Positions 45,524-55,374 of a stretch of DNA of 64,000 bases are shown in pieces. The stretch covers positions 1,105,501 to 1,169,500 of the forward strand of contig NZ_JACJUO010000002.1 in NCBI RefSeq assembly GCF_014397025.1, written 5' to 3'. The notes under the pieces are model-generated. The model did not search any database. It was not told the DNA's origin and saw only the letters and a program-made list of their open reading frames with translations. A program made the translations under genes and the position numbers. How positions within the stretch are numbered: position 1 is the first letter of the stretch; every line of letters begins with the position of its first letter. The stretch is from Ochrobactrum sp. Marseille-Q0166. Its GTDB lineage: Bacteria; Pseudomonadota; Alphaproteobacteria; Rhizobiales; Rhizobiaceae.

Positions 45524-45635
45524 CAGAAATGGAATGTGGAGTGAATGGCGTGAAGCGCTCATTCCTGCATTTTTATGATGCACAATCTTGTCTGAAAGCC
45601 GGACAAGTTTTCGGGATTGTGCTTAGGAGGTCGCC

Positions 45636-46589
45636 TTGCTGGCTTATATTTCCGGGCGAATAGTTTCGCTCTTGCTTACGACGCTTGCGGCCTCCGTCAT
45701 CGTCTTCCTGTTGATGCAGGTGCTGCCGGGCGACCCTGCCGCAGTCATCCTCGGCATCAATGCGCAGCCTGAAACTCTGGCAGCACTTCACAAACAGCTC
45801 GGCCTCGATCAGCCGCTTTGGTGGCGGTATATTTCGTGGATTGGTGGCTTTCTGAAGGGGGACTTCGGGACCAGCTACACCTATTCCGTGCCGATCAGTG
45901 AATTGCTCGGACCACGCATTATGGTCACGCTGCCGCTGGCGCTTTTGTCCATGGTTCTGTCGGTCGCGGTAGCTATTCCCGTGGGCGTTTATGCGGCCTC
46001 CAAACGCGGCAAAACCGGCGATGTGCTTTCCATGGGCGTGGCGCAGGTGGGTGTGGCTATCCCGAATTTCTGGCTCGGCCTGCTTTTGATCCTGTTGTTT
46101 GCTTTGCAGCTCGGCTGGTTTCCAGCTTCTGGCTTTGCTGGCTGGGAAGGTGGATTCTGGAACGGTATCCGCTCGCTGTTTCTGCCCGCGCTGGCTCTTG
46201 CCCTGCCGCTTGCCGCTATTCTTGCCCGCGTGACGCGTTCCGCCGTCATCGAAACGCTGGGTGAGGATTTCGTGCGGACAGCGCGCGCAAAAGGTCTTAC
46301 CCGTAACGCGGCACTTTGGCGTCATGCGGTGCCAAATGCGCTGATCCCGGTTGTCACGATTATTGGCCTGCAATTCTCATTTCTGTTGGCTGGAACCATC
46401 ATCATCGAAAATGTCTTCAATCTTCCCGGCCTTGGAAGGCTGGTGTTTCAGGCAATCGCCCAGCGCGACCTGATAACGGTGCAGTCGCTGGTGACACTGC
46501 TTGCGGCTTCCGTGATTACGGTCAATTTCATTGTCGATCTTGTCTATGGCTTCATTGATCCGCGTCTTTCGACGGGAGGCGGCCGATGA
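45636..46589 (+). CDS. ABC transporter permease, DppB type
   Basis: A 317-residue permease, TTG start 45636 with an AGGAGG site 5 nt upstream. Six spans, family phrase MQVLPGDPAAVILG near residue 25, EAA loop DFVRTARAKGLTRNAALWRH and C-terminus FIVDLVYGFIDPRL. It overlaps the next permease by 4 nt. Confidence 0.93.
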   Translation: MLAYISGRIVSLLLTTLAASVIVFLLMQVLPGDPAAVILGINAQPETLAALHKQLGLDQPLWWRYISWIGGFLKGDFGTSYTYSVPISELLGPRIMVTLPLALLSMVLSVAVAIPVGVYAASKRGKTGDVLSMGVAQVGVAIPNFWLGLLLILLFALQLGWFPASGFAGWEGGFWNGIRSLFLPALALALPLAAILARVTRSAVIETLGEDFVRTARAKGLTRNAALWRHAVPNALIPVVTIIGLQFSFLLAGTIIIENVFNLPGLGRLVFQAIAQRDLITVQSLVTLLAASVITVNFIVDLVYGFIDPRLSTGGGR

Positions 46590-47446
46590 GTGACGTTCAG
46601 ACAATTGCAAAGCCAAGCCGCTTTCGGACGCTGTTTTTAAGCCGCAGCCTTGTGATCGGTTCGCTTGTTACCGCTATTCTGGTAGCTTTGGCTCTCGTCT
46701 CCTATTTCTGGACGCCTTATTCGCCCACCGCCATGAATTTCCGGGACAAGCTGCAAGGCCCGAGCTTCAGCCATCTGTTCGGAACGGATAATTTCGGTCG
46801 TGATGTGTTTTCCATGATCATGGTCGGTGCGCGCAATTCAATTGCCGTGTCGATTATTGCTGTGCTTGTTGGTGCGGGTATAGGTATTCCTCTCGGTGCC
46901 TTTGCTGCAGCGCGCGGTGGATTGGTCGATGGCTTTGTCATGCGTATGACCGATCTGGCCTTTGCCTTTCCGGCGCTACTGACCGCAGTCATAATCACGG
47001 CCATTTTCGGTCCCGGTGCGGTCAATGCCATGATTGCAATCGGTATTTTCAATATTCCGGTCTTCGCCCGTGTCACACGCGGTGCATCTCTCGGGCTTTG
47101 GAAGCGCGAATATGTGCAGGCAGCGCGTTGCGCAGGGCGCGGCGATATCTCGATCACGCTGCTACATGTTCTGCCCAACATCAATCATGTGCTGATCGTT
47201 CAGGCGACGATCCAGTTCGCACTCGCCATCGTGGCGGAAGCAGGCCTCTCCTATGTGGGGCTTGGCACACAGCCGCCAATGCCGAGCTGGGGCAAGATGC
47301 TCAACGATGCACAGACCTTTATTTATGATGCGCCATGGCTGGCGATCTTCCCCGGTCTTGCAATTACACTCGCAGTCCTTGGCCTCAACATGCTGGGTGA
47401 CGGTCTGCGCGACATACTTGATCCCCGCGTAAGGAGGCAGAGATGA
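46586..47446 (+). CDS. ABC transporter permease, DppC type
   Basis: A 286-residue permease with the DppC signature LFGTDNFGRDVFSMIMVGARNS and EAA loop EYVQAARCAGRGDISITLLH. It overlaps the neighbouring genes by 4 nt on both sides, and the pair forms the channel of the importer. Confidence 0.93.
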   Translation: MSDVQTIAKPSRFRTLFLSRSLVIGSLVTAILVALALVSYFWTPYSPTAMNFRDKLQGPSFSHLFGTDNFGRDVFSMIMVGARNSIAVSIIAVLVGAGIGIPLGAFAAARGGLVDGFVMRMTDLAFAFPALLTAVIITAIFGPGAVNAMIAIGIFNIPVFARVTRGASLGLWKREYVQAARCAGRGDISITLLHVLPNINHVLIVQATIQFALAIVAEAGLSYVGLGTQPPMPSWGKMLNDAQTFIYDAPWLAIFPGLAITLAVLGLNMLGDGLRDILDPRVRRQR

Positions 47447-48471
47447 TAAAAGCTTTGCCAAAAACACCTCTTCTTGAAATGGACAATATGTCTGTCGAGC
47501 TGCCATTTGGCACGCGCACTGCAGATATCGTCTCTGGCATTACATTAACCCTCAACCGTGGTGAACGCCTGGGCGTTGTGGGTGAATCTGGCAGTGGCAA
47601 GTCGATTACCGCACTTGCTGCCATGGGCTTGCTGCCTGACCGGATGCGTGTGCGTGGAACCTTGCGTTTTGATGGGCAGGATCTGGCAAACAAGCCGGAG
47701 TCCGAACTCTGCAAAATGCGCGGCCGTCGTATGGCGATGATCTTTCAGGAGCCAATGACAGCGCTCAATCCTGTTAAGACCATTGGTGCGCAAATTGCCG
47801 AGGGCCGCCGTTTGCATCTTGGCGAAAGCCGCACTGATGCCGAACGTAAGGCGCGTGAGTTGCTGGATCGCGTGGGGCTGCCTGCGCCGCGTTTTAACCT
47901 CGATCTGTATCCGCACCAGCTTTCCGGCGGGCAACGCCAGCGCGTGATGATCGCCATGGCGATTGCCTGCGAGCCTGATCTGCTGATTGCTGATGAACCG
48001 ACCACGGCGCTTGATGTCACCGTGCAGGCACAGATTCTTGATCTCATGGATGAGTTGATCGACGAAACTGGAACAGCGCTGATGCTCATTACCCATGATC
48101 TTGGTGTTGTGTCGGAAATGACTGATCGTATCGCAGTGATGTATGCCGGGCGGATCGTCGAAACGGGGCAAACCGAAGCCGTGTTCAATCGTATGGCGCA
48201 TCCTTATGCGCGCGGGCTGTTTCAGGCTTCTCCACATGGCGCTAATCTGGTTCGCGACCATGCGAAGCCGCGCCAGCGCCTCGCGGCTATTCCCGGTGTT
48301 GTGCCGGATCCGCTGGCCCGCCCGCCATACTGCAGCTTTGCGGATCGCTGCGCATTCGTTGAAGGCGATTGTCGAAAGCTCATTCCGCCGCTCGATCTAA
48401 TCGGTGAAAGCGAAGGTATCGCCCATCGCGCTGCCTGTCTGCATCCACGCGATGGCGGGGTGCTGGCATGA
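47443..48471 (+). CDS. ABC transporter ATP-binding protein, DppD type
   Basis: A 342-residue ATPase: Walker A GESGSGKS (~residues 46-53), [16 protein letters not shown] signature, Walker [13 protein letters not shown] and the oligopeptide C-terminal extension with a CSFADRC...C Cys cluster (an iron-sulfur-like motif common in DppD). Overlaps both neighbours by 4 nt. Confidence 0.94.
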   Translation: MIKALPKTPLLEMDNMSVELPFGTRTADIVSGITLTLNRGERLGVVGESGSGKSITALAAMGLLPDRMRVRGTLRFDGQDLANKPESELCKMRGRRMAMIFQEPMTALNPVKTIGAQIAEGRRLHLGESRTDAERKARELLDRVGLPAPRFNLDLYPHQLSGGQRQRVMIAMAIACEPDLLIADEPTTALDVTVQAQILDLMDELIDETGTALMLITHDLGVVSEMTDRIAVMYAGRIVETGQTEAVFNRMAHPYARGLFQASPHGANLVRDHAKPRQRLAAIPGVVPDPLARPPYCSFADRCAFVEGDCRKLIPPLDLIGESEGIAHRAACLHPRDGGVLA

Positions 48472-49316
48472 GCAAGATGATTTTGCAGGTTCGTGATGTC
48501 GTGCGTGAATATCAGCTCCCGCGCCCATCTTTCCTTTCAAAGCCGGGGTCGTTGCGCGTTCTCCACGGTGTGAATGTCGAGATTGAAGCAGGGCAAAGCC
48601 TTGGTATCGTCGGCGAAAGCGGTTCGGGCAAATCAACACTTGCGCGTGCTGTGATGGGGCTGGAACGACCGCAATCTGGCCAAATCCTTATCAATGGTCA
48701 GGACATCTACGCGCTCGACCGTTCAGGCCTGCGTGAAGCGCGTAAAGGTTTCCAGGCGATCTTTCAGGATCCTTATGGCTCGCTTGATCCGCGCCACACG
48801 GTAAAGCGGATCATTTCGGAGCCGATTGTTTCACTGGAGCGTGGGACAAGCAGCAAGGAACGGGATGAGCGGGTGGCAGAGGTGCTGGAAGCTGTCGGCC
48901 TCCCAAAAGCATCTGCCGAAAAATATCCGCATGAGTTTTCCGGCGGGCAACGCCAGCGTATCGCTATTGCCCGAGCCCTGATCACCAAACCGGCGCTCAT
49001 CGTTGCTGACGAACCCGTTTCAGCTCTTGATGTCTCCATTCAGGCGCAGGTTCTCAATTTGATGATGGATCTGCAGGAAAAGTTCGGCCTTTCCTATCTT
49101 TTCATCAGTCACGATCTCGGCGTCGTGCGCGCAATTACCGATCGTGTAGCGGTGATTTATCACGGCAATATCGTCGAGCAGGGAGAGACCAACGCAGTCT
49201 TCGATAATCCGCAACATGAATATACGCGCGCATTGGTTGATGCTGTGCCGAAGCCGTTTTCAGGGCGGCGCAAACGTGCCCGCAAGCTCAATTCTACAAT
49301 CAAACTGCCAGAATGA
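48468..49316 (+). CDS. ABC transporter ATP-binding protein, DppF type
   Basis: A 282-residue second ATPase: [40 protein letters not shown]. It pairs with the DppD-like subunit. The C-terminus is short and basic (RRKRARKLN). It ends 15 nt before the amidase gene, which is presumably in the same operon. Confidence 0.94.
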   Translation: MSKMILQVRDVVREYQLPRPSFLSKPGSLRVLHGVNVEIEAGQSLGIVGESGSGKSTLARAVMGLERPQSGQILINGQDIYALDRSGLREARKGFQAIFQDPYGSLDPRHTVKRIISEPIVSLERGTSSKERDERVAEVLEAVGLPKASAEKYPHEFSGGQRQRIAIARALITKPALIVADEPVSALDVSIQAQVLNLMMDLQEKFGLSYLFISHDLGVVRAITDRVAVIYHGNIVEQGETNAVFDNPQHEYTRALVDAVPKPFSGRRKRARKLNSTIKLPE

Positions 49317-49330
49317 AATAAGGGAACACC

Positions 49331-50719
49331 ATGTCTTCACTTGCCGATTTGTCAGCTGTCGATCTTGTTTCTGCCTATAAGGCGAAATCGCTTTCGCCGG
49401 TTGAAGTTACGGAAGCTGTAATTGAGCGCATTGAGGCCTATGAGGCGAAACTGAATGCGCTTTGGTCTTTTGATCCGGAAAACGCGAGGGCATCTGCGAA
49501 GGCATCGGAAGAACGTTGGGCAAAAGGTGAGCCTGCTGGCCCCATTGACGGTGTGCCGCTGACGATCAAGGAAAATATTGCCACGCAAGGTACTGCTGTT
49601 CCGCTTGGCTGTGCGGCACTTCCTCTCAATCCTGCAGCCGTTGATGCGCCGCCCGCAGCCCGCACCCGCGAGGCTGGCGGCGTGCTTCTGGCTAAAACAA
49701 CCATGCCTGATCTCGGTATGTTGTCCTCTGGGCTTTCGAGCTTTCATAAGCTTGCACGCAACCCGTGGGACTTGAACACCAATCCGGGCGGTTCAAGTGC
49801 TGGTGCAGGTAGCGCTGGTGCTGCTGGTTACGGGCCACTGCATATAGGCACGGACATTGGCGGCTCCATCCGCCTGCCTGCCGGGTGGTGCGGTCTGGTT
49901 GGCCTGAAGCCGTCCTTCGGGCGTATTCCGATCGATCCTACGTTTCTCGGTCGCGTTGCCGGCCCGATGACGCGTACGGTTGCCGACAGTGCACTTTATA
50001 TGTCGGTGCTTTCGTGTCCTGATCGCAGAGACCCAATGAGCCTGCCATATCAGGATATCGACTGGATGAACCTTGATATCGATGTAAAAGGTCTCAAAAT
50101 CGGCCTTTGGCTCGATGCCGGTTTTGGTGAGCCGACGGGCGATGAAACACGCGCGGCTGTGGAAGTTGCAGCGAAGCTGCTCGCGGATGCTGGCGCGATA
50201 ATTGAGCCGGTTGCTCCATTCCTCAATCGAACCATGATCGATGGGCTTGATCGCTTCTGGCGCGCACGTTCCTGGGCCGACGTCTCTAAGATGACGCCGG
50301 AAAACCGTGCGAAAATCTTGCCATACATCTATCAATGGACTGAAACCGCTGAGGGTTTGACTGGCGAGGAAGTCTATTCCGGCTTTTCCCAAATAGATGC
50401 GATGCGCCATGCAGCCCTTACGGCGTCGAAGGATTTCGATTTCATCATTTCCCCGACCGCTCCAATGCCGACCTATCCGGCGGAATGGGCCTCTCCGATT
50501 AATGATCCGCAGCGGCCCTTCGAGCACATTGCGTTCACTGTCGCGATGAACATGTCGGAACAGCCAGCGATTTCGATTAATTGCGGCTATACGTCAAAGG
50601 GCTTGCCGATTGGTTTGCAGATTTTCGGCCAGCGCTTTGACGATCTGGGCGTGCTGCGACTTGCAAAGGCCTATGAGGATATGCGGCCAGAGCAAAGGCC
50701 ATGGCCGACGGTTTCTTGA
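49331..50719 (+). CDS. Amidase (GatA/amidase-signature family)
   Basis: A 462-residue amidase-signature enzyme. Catalytic Lys in PLTIKENIATQG (~residue 80) and the Ser-rich stretch NPGGSSAGAG...GTDIGGSIRLPAGWCGLVGLKP containing both catalytic Ser residues. It hydrolyses an amide in the cytoplasm. As the last gene of the transporter operon it probably opens the imported amide or peptide, feeding the ALDH/SDR steps encoded upstream. A role in tRNA amidation is unlikely, as no GatB or GatC is nearby. Confidence 0.92.
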   Translation: MSSLADLSAVDLVSAYKAKSLSPVEVTEAVIERIEAYEAKLNALWSFDPENARASAKASEERWAKGEPAGPIDGVPLTIKENIATQGTAVPLGCAALPLNPAAVDAPPAARTREAGGVLLAKTTMPDLGMLSSGLSSFHKLARNPWDLNTNPGGSSAGAGSAGAAGYGPLHIGTDIGGSIRLPAGWCGLVGLKPSFGRIPIDPTFLGRVAGPMTRTVADSALYMSVLSCPDRRDPMSLPYQDIDWMNLDIDVKGLKIGLWLDAGFGEPTGDETRAAVEVAAKLLADAGAIIEPVAPFLNRTMIDGLDRFWRARSWADVSKMTPENRAKILPYIYQWTETAEGLTGEEVYSGFSQIDAMRHAALTASKDFDFIISPTAPMPTYPAEWASPINDPQRPFEHIAFTVAMNMSEQPAISINCGYTSKGLPIGLQIFGQRFDDLGVLRLAKAYEDMRPEQRPWPTVS

Positions 50720-50723
50720 TATA

Positions 50724-50748
50724 AAAAGGCCGCTCGATGCGGCCTTTT
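50724..50748. terminator. Bidirectional terminator
   Basis: AAAAGGCCGC, loop TCGAT, GCGGCCTTTT: a 10-bp stem between the convergent amidase and exonuclease genes, with T/A runs on both sides. Confidence 0.9.
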
Positions 50749-50750
50749 CT

Positions 50751-51746
50751 TTATTTTGATCTGAGTGGCGCGCGTTCTTTATAGCGATCGACGGCAGTGA
50801 GTTTCTGAATCAGTGGCTCTGCATCGCGCCAAGGATAAATCTCTGTGCGCAGATATTTGAGTTCGGCTTCGAGTTCATCTTCGTCAATTTCTGTCCACCA
50901 TGATTTCGGACGCCCGTCGCTGCCATCAGACCAGCGGTAGCGGCGCTCCTTCAGCTTGTCCTTCATTTCAAAAGGGCTGTTTTCTGCATAAATGCGCAGA
51001 CGCGATTTCTGGCTTGCCTTCAGCAATTCTGCAAAAGGTGTCGTCTTGCCGGATTGTTCCTTCAGCACCGCGAGCAATGCCTGACAGTCGTCCTCTGCGC
51101 GGTGGCCATTATGGAAATAGCCGCTCTGGCCGATCAGATAACCAAGCTTGGTGCCTTCAAAGCCGCGGGCCGTCCAGTCAATCTCCTTGACCGAACAAGC
51201 CCAAGGCTTGTTTTCAAAGACTGGTGAAAAACGTTCCAGAAAGGGCCGATCAAAACCTGCATTATGTGCGATGATGAGATCTGCATTGCCGATCAGTGCT
51301 TCAAGCTTCGCCCGCGGAATGATCTGTCCGGCGACCATTTCATCGGTAATGCCTGTGATACGCGTAATATCGGCTGGAATTGGCTTTGAAGGTTCCTGCA
51401 AGGCGCCAAAAGTTGCACAAACATCGCCAATCGAGCCATCGTCAGCATAGCGGAACGCAACGGCGCCAATCTCGATAATTTCTTCCTGCGCAGCACTCAA
51501 GCCCGTCGTTTCGGTGTCAACGACTACCCCAAGCCGAGGAAATGCAATCGTGTCTGCATCCGGTACTGTCGGCGGTGGGTCAAGTCGCTGCAAGATACGA
51601 TAGCGTCCGCTGTCTTTCAGATGTTGCACCATCTCCGCTTCGTCAGGACCGTTCGTCTTTCTGGATTTTGGGCGCGCTGGGCGTAGTTCTGCCTTTTTCT
51701 CCCCGGTGGAGACGGGGGGAGCAAATAGGTCGAACTGATGGCGCAT
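50751..51746 (-). CDS. 3'-5' exonuclease, DnaQ/DEDDh (Pol III epsilon-like)
   Basis: A 331-residue protein. ATG 51746-51744 has a GGAGA site 7 nt upstream. VVVDTETTGLSAAQEEIIEIGAVAF (DxE motif I), a central LIIAHNAGFDRPFLE (motif II) and GHRAEDDCQALLAV (motif III, DEDDh) are all present. The C-terminal third (LKERRYRWSDGSDGRPKSWW) is the WYL-free DUF3820-like addition common in DnaQ relatives of Rhizobiales. It is not the replicative DnaQ by size and extension. Function: trimming of DNA or RNA 3' ends. Confidence 0.85.
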   Translation of the reverse strand: MRHQFDLFAPPVSTGEKKAELRPARPKSRKTNGPDEAEMVQHLKDSGRYRILQRLDPPPTVPDADTIAFPRLGVVVDTETTGLSAAQEEIIEIGAVAFRYADDGSIGDVCATFGALQEPSKPIPADITRITGITDEMVAGQIIPRAKLEALIGNADLIIAHNAGFDRPFLERFSPVFENKPWACSVKEIDWTARGFEGTKLGYLIGQSGYFHNGHRAEDDCQALLAVLKEQSGKTTPFAELLKASQKSRLRIYAENSPFEMKDKLKERRYRWSDGSDGRPKSWWTEIDEDELEAELKYLRTEIYPWRDAEPLIQKLTAVDRYKERAPLRSK

Positions 51747-52073
51747 ATGTTTTCTCCGCATTGGGGCTGTGCGTAGCCCTAAAATGGCACTTTGAGGCAC
51801 GAGGTCCAACCCCTGAATAATTTTAGTAACAATTAATGCAGCTTTCAAAGCTGCTTAAATAAGCTGATCTCCAAACAATTTTCGCCCGCCATTAAGAGGA
51901 AGTGGGCGAGAATATTTTTGTCTCAATGCCCGGTGTAAAGACTTTGGTTACCATAATTCTTCATATTCAAAGCACTCTCTAATTCGCGTCTCTGGTCATG
52001 ATTAGTTCGTGTTTTCGCCGAACTCTCGTGCAATGCGGTGGCGTGAGCCCTTATTTTACTCAGGACGATTAGT

Positions 52074-53264
52074 ATGGCGTTCGTCTCAGATTTTTATGGT
52101 TTGCAATCCAGCCCATCGTTCAGGGTAGCGCTGCCTTTTCATCTTAAAGGTATTGTACGCTTTGCGGCTATGGCAACTGGCGCTATAATGGTTGCTGGTT
52201 GCATGGTGGTCACGTTGGGAATGGTTGAGGCTGTGCTTCCCGCTTTTATGCCCCTGGCTCCTGTCATGCGCCGTTTGCCGGCGAAAACACCGCAACAATT
52301 GACTGTAGTTGACCAAAAAATCGGAATGGGGCCTGCTATTCGGCAGGGCTTTATTCAGGCTTATACGGCGGATGCACCATATTCGAATTTGGATTGGCGC
52401 CGAAATAATTTGAAAGATGCTGATATCATTGCGGATATAGGACCAGAGGCGGTAATTGAAGCTTCGGTTGAAGTGCCATCACATGTGGTTGAGCCGCGTG
52501 AAGAGCGCGTCACACCGTTTGCGCAAGTTCAATTTGTGGTGTCGCCGGATGTGATCGATACTGCTGCAAATGCGGCTCAATATGCATCTCGTGATTTCCT
52601 TGCATTAGATAAGATTGCACTGCCTACAGCACGCGTTACGCCCGTGCCTTCGATTAATCCTGCTGCCAAAATTGCCGATGCGAGTGTTGTAGCCGAAACA
52701 GCAGTAGCTTTACCTGATGTTGTGCCTTTCCCTGGCAACAGGCCAAGGATAAAGACTTCCGAGAATCCGAAGCAACCACAACTCGCTTATGCACCTGCAA
52801 ACGGTCAGACTGAAGATGTTCAGCGCGGCCTCGTCCAGCGCTTATTCGGTCATACTGCCCGCAACAAAACTGCGATTTATGATATTTCTGCTGCTACCGT
52901 TTATATGCCCAATGGTGAAAAGTTAGAGGCCCACTCTGGTATCGGCTATATGCGCGATAATCCTAAATTCGTTGATCAGAAGATGCGCGGCGCAACACCG
53001 CCGAGCACTTATAACCTTCGTATGCGGGAAAGCCTTTTTCATGGAGTGGAAGCTGTTCGTCTGCTCCCTGCCAATGGACGCAATCCCCACAATAGAGATG
53101 GTCTGCTTGCGCACACCTATATGTTGCGCCGTCCCGGCGATTCCAACGGTTGTGTCGTATTTAAGGATTATGCTCGCTTCTTGAGGGCTTTCAAAAGAGG
53201 TGAGATTGATAAAATGATAGTTGTCGAAAGTAGTTCTAATATTTCTAATAAAAGATATATGTAG
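52074..53264 (+). CDS. DUF2778/Tlde1-like L,D-transpeptidase-fold protein
   Basis: A 396-residue protein with one N-terminal membrane span (FAAMATGAIMVAGCMVVTLGM, residues ~30-50), a long Ala/Pro/Val-rich linker and a C-terminal domain whose motif LAHTYMLRRPGDSNGCVVF carries a His and a Cys spaced as in L,D-transpeptidases. It matches DUF2778, the Tlde1 domain known from type VI effectors that act on peptidoglycan. No T6SS genes or immunity gene are nearby, so a housekeeping cell-wall role is as likely. Upstream spacer of 327 bp; own promoter expected. Confidence 0.75.
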   Translation: MAFVSDFYGLQSSPSFRVALPFHLKGIVRFAAMATGAIMVAGCMVVTLGMVEAVLPAFMPLAPVMRRLPAKTPQQLTVVDQKIGMGPAIRQGFIQAYTADAPYSNLDWRRNNLKDADIIADIGPEAVIEASVEVPSHVVEPREERVTPFAQVQFVVSPDVIDTAANAAQYASRDFLALDKIALPTARVTPVPSINPAAKIADASVVAETAVALPDVVPFPGNRPRIKTSENPKQPQLAYAPANGQTEDVQRGLVQRLFGHTARNKTAIYDISAATVYMPNGEKLEAHSGIGYMRDNPKFVDQKMRGATPPSTYNLRMRESLFHGVEAVRLLPANGRNPHNRDGLLAHTYMLRRPGDSNGCVVFKDYARFLRAFKRGEIDKMIVVESSSNISNKRYM

Positions 53265-53372
53265 TATATTAACATTAATAATATTTGTTAAAATATATTG
53301 TTGATTTTGGAATCATAATTCTGATTTATTATTCAAATTGATATTTTGAATTTATTTCAGAAGGATGCTGTC

Positions 53373-55208
53373 GTGAATATCAAGAAAGAATCTTTAGGGG
53401 TTTATGGTATATTATCTCGCCGTTCCTTCTTGAAGGCGAGTTGTACCGTGCCTGTCGGAGGTGCTTTATTCGCGTGTGGCTGTGTCCCGCATCAAGTTTT
53501 TTCCGCGGAAGAAACGCAGTCTGATGTATTGACGACCCTGGATAAGTCTATTGTGCCTGGTGAATACCTGACTAAGGGCAAGCGCTACAGGCAGCTAGCA
53601 TATGATAACGGTTTACCACTAATTGTGCGGGAAGACTTAGCATCTGCACTTGATAAGCGCGATTCTAGTAGAAAAGCTCTTGTCGCCTTTGCACAGATTA
53701 CAGACTTGCACATTATCGACGCAGCTTCGCCTGCTCATGCCGCGTTTATGAGGCAGTATGGTGGGCCAAACGGAAATCTTGATGGCGCTCCATTGGCCAA
53801 TGCCTGGCGCCCGCAAGAAACGCTGACCATTCAGGTCTTGGATGCTATGATCCGGCGCATTAATCAAATAGGTGCTGGCCCAGTATCAAAGCGTAAATTT
53901 GATTTTGCAATATCGACTGGCGATAGCGCTGATACGCGCGCAATGCATGAACTGATGTCTGTACTCACCGTTTTAAATGGTGGCTCTGCGACAATGTCTG
54001 CCAGTGGTGCTGCTTATATAGGTGTTCAAGACAATAATGTTTTTTCTGACCAAACTTACGATGCTTATTGGCATCCTGAGCCGATCACTGGAAATGTAAA
54101 GGCGGACATTTGGAAGCGAGCTTTTGGCTTCCCGGAAGTTGAAGGATTTCTGTCTTCTATTAGTCAGCCAATAAAAGCCGAAGGCTTGAAAATGCCGTGG
54201 TACTCAGGTTTTGGAAATCACGATGTACTTGATTACGGTGTCTTTGGCGGTGGGGGCATTTCTGATTTTATATCAAAAATTAGCACTTCTAATCGAGTTC
54301 TGATGGGGTTGCCTGGAGGAATGCAGCCAGAGGTTTTCCTAGGTGAGTTGAGCAAAACTGCACCAACGCAATTAACTCAGTTAATGGCAGAAGTGCCCAG
54401 TATTCAAACTACCCCTTCAGAGTTGCGCCGTCCGTTTACAAAATCGGAATTTATTCAGCAGCATCTGGCCTCAAAGGGCCCCTTTGGTCCAGACGGCCAT
54501 GGCTTTACACAAGAAAACTTTGATCAACAAAACGCCTATTATAAGTTCGATATGGCGGATGGTGTCGTAGGCATCATGCTTGATACGACTAACCCAAACG
54601 GTGGCCCGGATGGATCTCTGGATATAGATCAAGCTAAATGGCTTGAAAATCAGCTTCAGAATTATTCATCATCTTACTATTTAGATGATGGTTCAATTGT
54701 CAAAACCGGTAATCGAGATTCTCTTATTACAATTTTCTCTCATCATAATTCTATTACTTTCGATAACTTGAAGCGTGCGCCCGCAGGAATGCCGGATTCG
54801 GAACGGCTAGGGTCAGCGGCCTTTTTAAGTCTGATAACGCGTTATCCAAATGTTGTTCTTTGGGTGAACGGGCACACGCACTGTAATCGTATATGGAGCC
54901 ATTATGACCCGTTGAATAACGGTCATGGCTTGTGGGAGATTAACACTGCCGCACATATCGATTACCCGCAGCAATCCAGGTCGATTGAAATACTGGATAA
55001 TTGCGATGGCACATTGTCGATCGTAGCAGTTGTTATTGATCACTCTTCGCCAGATTCGATCAAACGGAACGGTTTACAGACATCACAATCGCTAGCGGCA
55101 TTAAGCCTAGAGCTGGCCATGAATGACCCGGCACTTGATCGTGCATTTCGTTTGGGTGCTCCAGAAGATTTAAATGTGGAACTTATTATCAAAAAGCCTT
55201 TTGTTTGA
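53373..55208 (+). CDS. Tat-exported metallophosphoesterase (TIGR03768-like)
   Basis: A 611-residue protein from GTG 53373 (AAGGA 7 nt upstream). The twin-arginine signal SRRSFLKASC is followed by a hydrophobic stretch and C-G-C. Metallophosphoesterase motifs follow in order: ITDLHIID, STGDSADT, FGNHDVLDYG, FSHHN and NGHTHCNRIW, supplying the two-metal centre. Codon use is more AT-rich than in the neighbours, and it lies behind an AT-rich intergenic stretch. Secreted or periplasmic hydrolase of unknown substrate. Confidence 0.85.
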   Translation: MNIKKESLGVYGILSRRSFLKASCTVPVGGALFACGCVPHQVFSAEETQSDVLTTLDKSIVPGEYLTKGKRYRQLAYDNGLPLIVREDLASALDKRDSSRKALVAFAQITDLHIIDAASPAHAAFMRQYGGPNGNLDGAPLANAWRPQETLTIQVLDAMIRRINQIGAGPVSKRKFDFAISTGDSADTRAMHELMSVLTVLNGGSATMSASGAAYIGVQDNNVFSDQTYDAYWHPEPITGNVKADIWKRAFGFPEVEGFLSSISQPIKAEGLKMPWYSGFGNHDVLDYGVFGGGGISDFISKISTSNRVLMGLPGGMQPEVFLGELSKTAPTQLTQLMAEVPSIQTTPSELRRPFTKSEFIQQHLASKGPFGPDGHGFTQENFDQQNAYYKFDMADGVVGIMLDTTNPNGGPDGSLDIDQAKWLENQLQNYSSSYYLDDGSIVKTGNRDSLITIFSHHNSITFDNLKRAPAGMPDSERLGSAAFLSLITRYPNVVLWVNGHTHCNRIWSHYDPLNNGHGLWEINTAAHIDYPQQSRSIEILDNCDGTLSIVAVVIDHSSPDSIKRNGLQTSQSLAALSLELAMNDPALDRAFRLGAPEDLNVELIIKKPFV

Positions 55209-55374
55209 CTATGAATGGGTGAATTTCATACTTCACGCTTATCTAGCCTTCCTTTATGTAGATATCGCAAAGACCGTCTATTTGGATTATTGATTATCTA
55301 CATTGTGCTTTTTATTCTGTTGTAGGCTTTCGCTGCTTTGGGGAGAGTTTTGCAAACACGGTAAGCAGGTAAGA

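Noticed and set aside
50751..51746. Replicative DNA polymerase III epsilon subunit (dnaQ)
   Set aside because: Length and C-terminal extension differ; dnaQ of these bacteria is a shorter, separate gene.
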